From: Calliopum simillimum
Lineage: Eukaryota; Arthropoda; Insecta; Diptera; Lauxaniidae
Assembly: GCA_951812925.1 (NCBI GenBank)
Contig: OX638368.1
Location: 160,132,492-160,196,491, forward strand
Direction: 5' to 3'
DNA length: 64,000 nucleotides
The position numbers were made by a program, and so were the translations under genes. The notes beneath the pieces are model-generated. The model made no database searches. It was given only the letters and a program-made list of their open reading frames with translations, and was not told the DNA's origin. Shown piece by piece: positions 59,169 to 64,000 of this stretch; within the stretch, counting starts at the first letter, position 1, and the number at the start of each line of letters is the position of its first letter.

Positions 59169-59275
59169 GGGGGTTATCGTGAATCAAGATTCCCGGGAAA
59201 TTTTCGCAGACTGCCGTGCATTCTCTATTGCAGTTTAAAAAAATTCCCCGGGAATCTCGATTCACGATAACCCCC
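59169..59275. mobile_element. 107-bp palindromic MITE, TAT flanks
   Basis: GGGGGTTATCGTGAATCAAG faces CTCGATTCACGATAACCCCC, with ATTCCCGGG and CCCGGGAAT inside. Flanked by TAT on both sides. Confidence 0.85.
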
Positions 59276-59288
59276 TATATTTATATAT

Positions 59289-59766
59289 GAAGCAAAACAC
59301 GCCAAGCGTACCAGCTAAAAATTTTGTTGTCTCCGATTTCGCTCAAATTTGGCAATATGGTAGTTCCGGTGTGCAAGAAGAAAATCCGGGAGGTTTTTTC
59401 CTAGTAATATTTGTTGTTAAAATACAGGGTGTTGAAGTTGGCGTTTTTAATATTTATAGCTTACACCAAAGTTTGTAAATTGATATACCTAAGTAACTGG
59501 TCACATTCATTTTTAAGTGTTCTTTTTATAAAAAAATATGACTTGGTGAAAAAATTTTTTTGGTGTAAGTTATAAATTTTGAAAAAATACCCTGTTCATG
59601 AAAATGATTAAAAACTTCAACATCCTGTATTTTAACAACAAATGGTACTGGAACCAAATCCTCCCGGATTATTGTTATTGCACACCGGATCTACCATATT
59701 GCCAAATTTAAGCGAAATCGGAGACAACAAAATTTTCAGCTGATACGCTTGGCGTGTTTTGCTTCT
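59289..59766. mobile_element. foldback element, about 200-bp arms
   Basis: GAAGCAAAACACGCCAAGCG faces CGCTTGGCGTGTTTTGCTTC; CCGATTTCGCTCAAATTTGG and its near complement follow inward. A half copy is at 28165-28460. Confidence 0.85.
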
Positions 59767-61120
59767 TATGTATCAAGTTGAAATCATTGTAACACCTGAT
59801 TGCATTATGAGATTTGCAATGCAAAATAAAATTGAGTATACGAATTTTTAAAACATAAAGCAAAGCAAGATCTTTTGGGTTTTTTTTTGCTGAATCCATG
59901 ACGTGCCAAAAAGTAAGAAGATTTCTTTTTTCTTAAGTTTATTGTTAGCTTTACTGGGAAAAAAAATTAAATTTCATTTAACTTTAACTATTTGCATTTT
60001 GTATAAAAAAAACCAACACAAACTACATTTATTCATTGTTTATAAGAAATCTCATGTATATTTTATTTTTTTGTTTATTTAAAACTTAAGTCGTTATTAT
60101 TAGATTTATTTCTTAAATCTATATTTTAGGTTCATCTATCATAACTTTATAAATTAATTTGGGATTTAAATTGATTTCAAATATATGTATAACGAAAAAT
60201 AATAAATTGTATTTTATGTGTTCATTTCATTAGCTTTGAACGGAAGATGAAATTGAAATGGCTTCAGTTGAAAAAAAGGAGTTAGCGGCAACTAAAAACT
60301 AACTCTTTCAAACAAATATCAATCGAAAGTACATCATAGCAGAAGACTACAGGCAAAAGTTACTAGGAATTACTGTGGTGGAACATGCCCAATTTCATGA
60401 TCAAAGGTCAAGAAAATCAGTTATTTTAAAATTACTTGCTGACAGTTTTAAAGTTAAAAAAATTCCTATGAAACGATATAAAAGCTATTTTCATTCGAGT
60501 TATAGCTTAGGCGATATTTTTTCATATTGCATATTTCTATATCTGTGCCAAAGCTTTTCTCAAAAACGGATGGAAGCATTTTAATGAAACTTTTGAAAAT
60601 TATAAACATAAGCGTGGAACGAAGAATGGACTAAGTTTCGACTTTGTAACAACCCACTGAAAGGCGTGGCACCTCCCTAAATTTTGAATTTAATCTGGCC
60701 ATATCTCGATCATTCTACAAGATATTTTGATGAAATTTGGTACACAGCTACTGACCATCAATGCTTTATAATGAACAAAAAGTGGGCTGGATCGAAATAG
60801 TGTCTCCCCCACTCTTTAGCAATTAAGAACTTTGATTTTCATCAAAAGCCTTTTTTAAAAGTTTTACTTTTTCATTTTTTTTTTTAAATGTACGTTACAT
60901 CACTTTGTAAATACCAATATTTATTAAAAACTGCCTAAAATTTTAAAATTTGCTAAGAAATCAATATTTTTAAATATTAGCATAACAAAAATTATGCAAC
61001 ACGATAGTAAAAATTACTTAACAGGATTACTGCATTTTTTTATTATTATTTTCAAACAATTTATATTAAAAAAAGGGAAACAATTAAAATTAAAAAAAAA
61101 GAACTGAAATAAAAAAAAAT
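59767..61120. other. no gene seen
   Basis: AT-rich. 60655-60740 (GCGTGGCACCTCC, GATATTTTGATGAAATTTGG) resembles sequence near 28720-28830, so an old repeat is possible. Confidence 0.35.
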
Positions 61121-61124
61121 ATTT

Positions 61125-61225
61125 TTTTTTGGATTTACCATTGGGAGAAGATTTGAACCGAGACAACTTGTCGTGTGATAGATACGCGCGATGTGATTAG
61201 CCATCAGCACTACACATTACAAAAA
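61125..61225 (-). repeat. tRNA-like repeat
   Basis: On the minus strand GTAGTGCTGATGGC is a weak A box and GGTTCAAATCTTCTCCC a good B box, followed by a T-run. ATCACACGAC is also seen in the 7.4-kb repeats. No complete cloverleaf. Confidence 0.5.
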
Positions 61226-62460
61226 AAGTTTATTGAAACTCTATTTGTTTTAAAATGACTACCATGTTATCAAACCAAAAACAAAATTTGCCATCAAGTT
61301 CAATAAAGTTTTATAGAAAAAATGTGGTTTATAATTGAATCAGCTTTGAACTTTACCTGTTGGACACATAAAAATAATTGAGTCGGAATATTTACCGTGC
61401 TTTCTTAAAATTTTTTATTTGATTTCTTACAGAAAATTTGTAAAACAAAAATATTAAATTAAATAAAAATTTAATAGTCCATTTCTTGTTATTTATATAT
61501 ACTTATATTTTTTTTTTTTCGTGTAAGCACACTTATTTATTTTTATTAAATTAAGCACACCATGAGTTTTTTAGAAAATGGTTACACAAGCGCTGATAAA
61601 TTGTCGTCAAGATCACAGCTAATGCTGACTAACCGAACAAATTTGTGCTAATATTAATTTTCTACTTTTTTTTTAAGGAATAGGTGTAACAAATCGTAAG
61701 CTAGCTCCAACCTCTCCCCCAAAAAAGCGTCTGTTTATGGACAGCACCTTATCATGAATAAACGTCTTGGAGAATTTTTTCTCGCACTCCCTAGCATGCA
61801 ATTGCAACAAAATCTTTCAGAAAAGGCAAACTTTTTTGGAAAGTTAGGTTGTCGGCAATAATTTTAAAGGAAATATTCTGACATTTTTTGTAAGAATTTA
61901 CTATCCAATTTTTTAAAAGGGAGTTCGAAACGTAAATAAATCATGTATGATGATTTAAGATTTTGTACGAGACAATTTATAGCTTATTAAAATACCTTTC
62001 ATATGATAGCAATATTTTTGATATTTATATTCCCGAAACTAAATCCGAGTTTCACTTTTTGATAACATATTCTAAGAATTATAGGTATCATAAAATAAAA
62101 TAGATATAAAACAGGCAATATAAGGTAGTCACTACCGAAACTTGACTCCAATTTATCAATGAGAATAACATTTTTACTCTTCACTTCATCACTTTTTTTA
62201 TATTAATGTTACTCCGTCAGGTTCTCACAAAGAGTGAAGGCTTGTAGATTTATATAGACGAACTCGTAGACCACCACCAATTTCATAATTTTACTTTATT
62301 TCGATGGTTTTTATTTTATTTATCTTTTTTTTACGTAAGCTGTCAAGGCAGCAGTGCCAAGTGTCACGAAAATAAATAAAAACTCGTTTTTTAATAATAA
62401 AAAACACTTTAAATATTCTAGTTCAAAAAAAATTGCTTTTTTCAAATAATGGCTGATCTA
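61226..62460. other. no gene seen
   Basis: AT-rich intergenic sequence without a supported feature. Confidence 0.35.
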
Positions 62461-62462
62461 TA

Positions 62463-63348
62463 GGGGATATGTGTGTACCCTTGGTCCGAGTGTACCTCGG
62501 TCCGAGTGCCGGTTGCCACTCAACAGTTGCACGTGTACGATAATGTTCTTCTATGGAATTTTCCACTCATACCGGTGACTCATATAAGTAGACTTCAGAC
62601 CGTCAAGCTGTATGCGTGTATAACTAGCAACGGAAAAAGTGTTTTTTATGTGTAAAAATTTGTTTTTGGAGTAAGCTATGAAACGTTTTGTGAGAAACTT
62701 ACTTGAAATATTTCAGTTTTACAACATCAGGAAGCAAGTTTAGTTATTGTTTTAAGCTTTTAGTGTGTTTGAGATGTATTTTCATTAACATGTGTTATGG
62801 GTGTTGACAGTTTTTAAAACATGCTGTCTCTGTGTACCTTGAACCTAGCTTATTGACCAGCGAGCCTTTTTCGACGGGCAACCAGGAAGCCATAATCGCC
62901 TCTCAATATAATATTATTATTATTATTTACGCAATTTATGTATTTATTTGGAACCATTTTTGTTTAATTGATTGTGTTTTACTAAATGCACTTTTTTGTG
63001 TTATAATTTTTGTTTATGATTAATTTTTTTTTTTTTTATTGAAAAAAATTTTACTTTTGATTACATAATAAATTGTTATTTCATAATTTATTGTCAAAAT
63101 ACAATGTAATCTCTTTTATTTTTAATAGTCCAAGGTACACTTGTATGGTGTACCTTGGACCGTTTGGGATTGCAACGGAAAAAGTAATATTTCTACTCAA
63201 TGGTAAGACATAGAAATATCATTGTCACGTCATTTGATGCCGCAAGCATTGTAGAAATATAACTTAATCAAAAAACTAAAGGAACTTTTTTGGAAATTCC
63301 TGCACATTGAAAAAACTGAAAAGCGGACCATGGTACACACATCTCCCC
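62463..63348. mobile_element. TA-flanked element iterating a TGGTCCGAG/GTACC word
   Basis: Begins GGGGATATGTGTGTACCC and ends GGTACACACATCTCCCC, with TA at 62461-62462 and 63349-63350. TTGGTCCGAGTGTACC and TCGGTCCGAGTGCC lie next to the left end; CCAAGGTACAC and GTACCTTGGACC lie at 63132-63160. No transposase. Confidence 0.78.
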
Positions 63349-63350
63349 TA

Positions 63351-63664
63351 TGATATATTCTCGACAGGGAGGATCAGCTATGTTTTACATACTCACTTTT
63401 TGGATACATTTTTATCAACAATTTTTATTAGGTTGCTTCCTTATCTGGTAGTAATCCTGATTGGCGATCGTTTGAGGATGTCGAAAGAAAATTGAAAAAA
63501 AAAACATGAGCATTAATTTCAACTCAAAGGAAAATTTTCCTTTACCATTGATATTTTCATCAATGGAAGACGTAACACAAATTTTACAAACATTTAATTC
63601 GATTTTTTATTTCATCGACGGGCACATTTGAAGTCATAACATAAACCTTTTTTTTTTTTTTTCA
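63351..63664. other. 3' flank of the FLYWCH exon
   Basis: Contains the minus-strand AATAAA at 63606-63611 and a T-run (A-run on the minus strand) at 63648-63661. Nothing else seen. Confidence 0.4.
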
Positions 63665-63951
63665 TTACATCAAGTTTTTCAATTTAGGATCAGTCGCATG
63701 ATTATGAACCACATTACGTACGCAGAATTCATCCTCATCTACATCAGTAATTAGACGTGCTTTGCAGTTTTTGCTACGCTGTTTCGCACATACCCAATAT
63801 TTTCGGTCTTTTTTAACTTTAGAGCATATGTACGAGTAGCCATTGTAAATCATCTTTCTTGATCCGCGTTGACCAGTTCCGTATGAAATGCAGTCAAAAA
63901 AAGAATCCCTTTTGAACATGACATAAGAATCATCACCAATCAATAATGTAT
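63665..63951 (-). CDS. FLYWCH-type zinc-finger exon, probably a terminal exon
   Basis: Read on the minus strand, an acceptor (TTAATTTTAG, ending 63952) opens a frame of about 95 residues. It reads RGSRKMIYNGYSYICSKVKK then DRKYWVCAKQRSKNCKARLI and VVHNHA, the FLYWCH fold with ligands Cys-x6-Cys and His-x-His. It stops at 63665 and has AATAAA on the same strand at 63606-63611, so it looks like a last exon. There is no good ATG, only an in-frame TTG. In flies, many FLYWCH domains sit on alternative 3' exons of mod(mdg4), a BTB chromatin factor; some others are transposon-derived. Which gene this belongs to lies outside the window. Confidence 0.68.
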
Positions 63952-64000
63952 CTAAAATTAAAGGATTTACAATTAATGCATTGGTAGATAGGAAATTTCA

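Noticed and set aside
62473..62655. 60-residue frame MYPWSECTSV
   Set aside because: Starts inside iterated terminal words of a transposon; no protein features.

Overview
The window is AT-rich eukaryotic DNA with short GT-AG introns, long introns packed with transposons, and almost no other coding sequence. The one well-supported gene is a Fer/Fes-family tyrosine kinase whose exons read like Drosophila Fps85D, so the source is most likely a higher fly (Diptera, Brachycera). A tephritid is a reasonable guess from the rosa-like mariner and the repeat load, but that is inference.

Layout. Positions 1-37536 contain no exon I can recognise. They look like upstream intron or intergenic DNA made of DNA transposons, foldback elements, tRNA-like repeats and one interspersed repeat family (called A here). 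Positions 37537-38645 hold four exons of the F-BAR/FX part of the kinase. Positions 44072-45880 hold a 1.8-kb exon with phase 0 at both ends that can be included or skipped. Positions 51831-51953 hold a short alternative first exon encoding 41 residues, which makes an SH2+kinase-only isoform. Positions 53578-58656 hold six exons for SH2 and kinase, ending in TAA. A FLYWCH zinc-finger exon of another gene lies on the minus strand at 63665-63951.

The gene can plausibly make three products: F-BAR+SH2+kinase (678 residues seen, about 125 N-terminal residues missing); the same plus a 603-residue middle insert; and a 420-residue SH2+kinase form from the internal first exon. All splice joints were checked by reading frame only, not by transcripts.

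The rest is a record of nested transposition. Six non-autonomous elements have exact 8-bp target duplications (hAT-like). Two elements with CACGGGTGT ends have exact 4-bp duplications. A family of TA-flanked elements has ends that iterate a short word. A pogo/Tigger copy, a broken rosa-type mariner, a LINE RNase H fragment and about ten large palindromic (foldback) elements are also present. Several foldbacks lie inside kinase introns and would form long RNA hairpins in the pre-mRNA.
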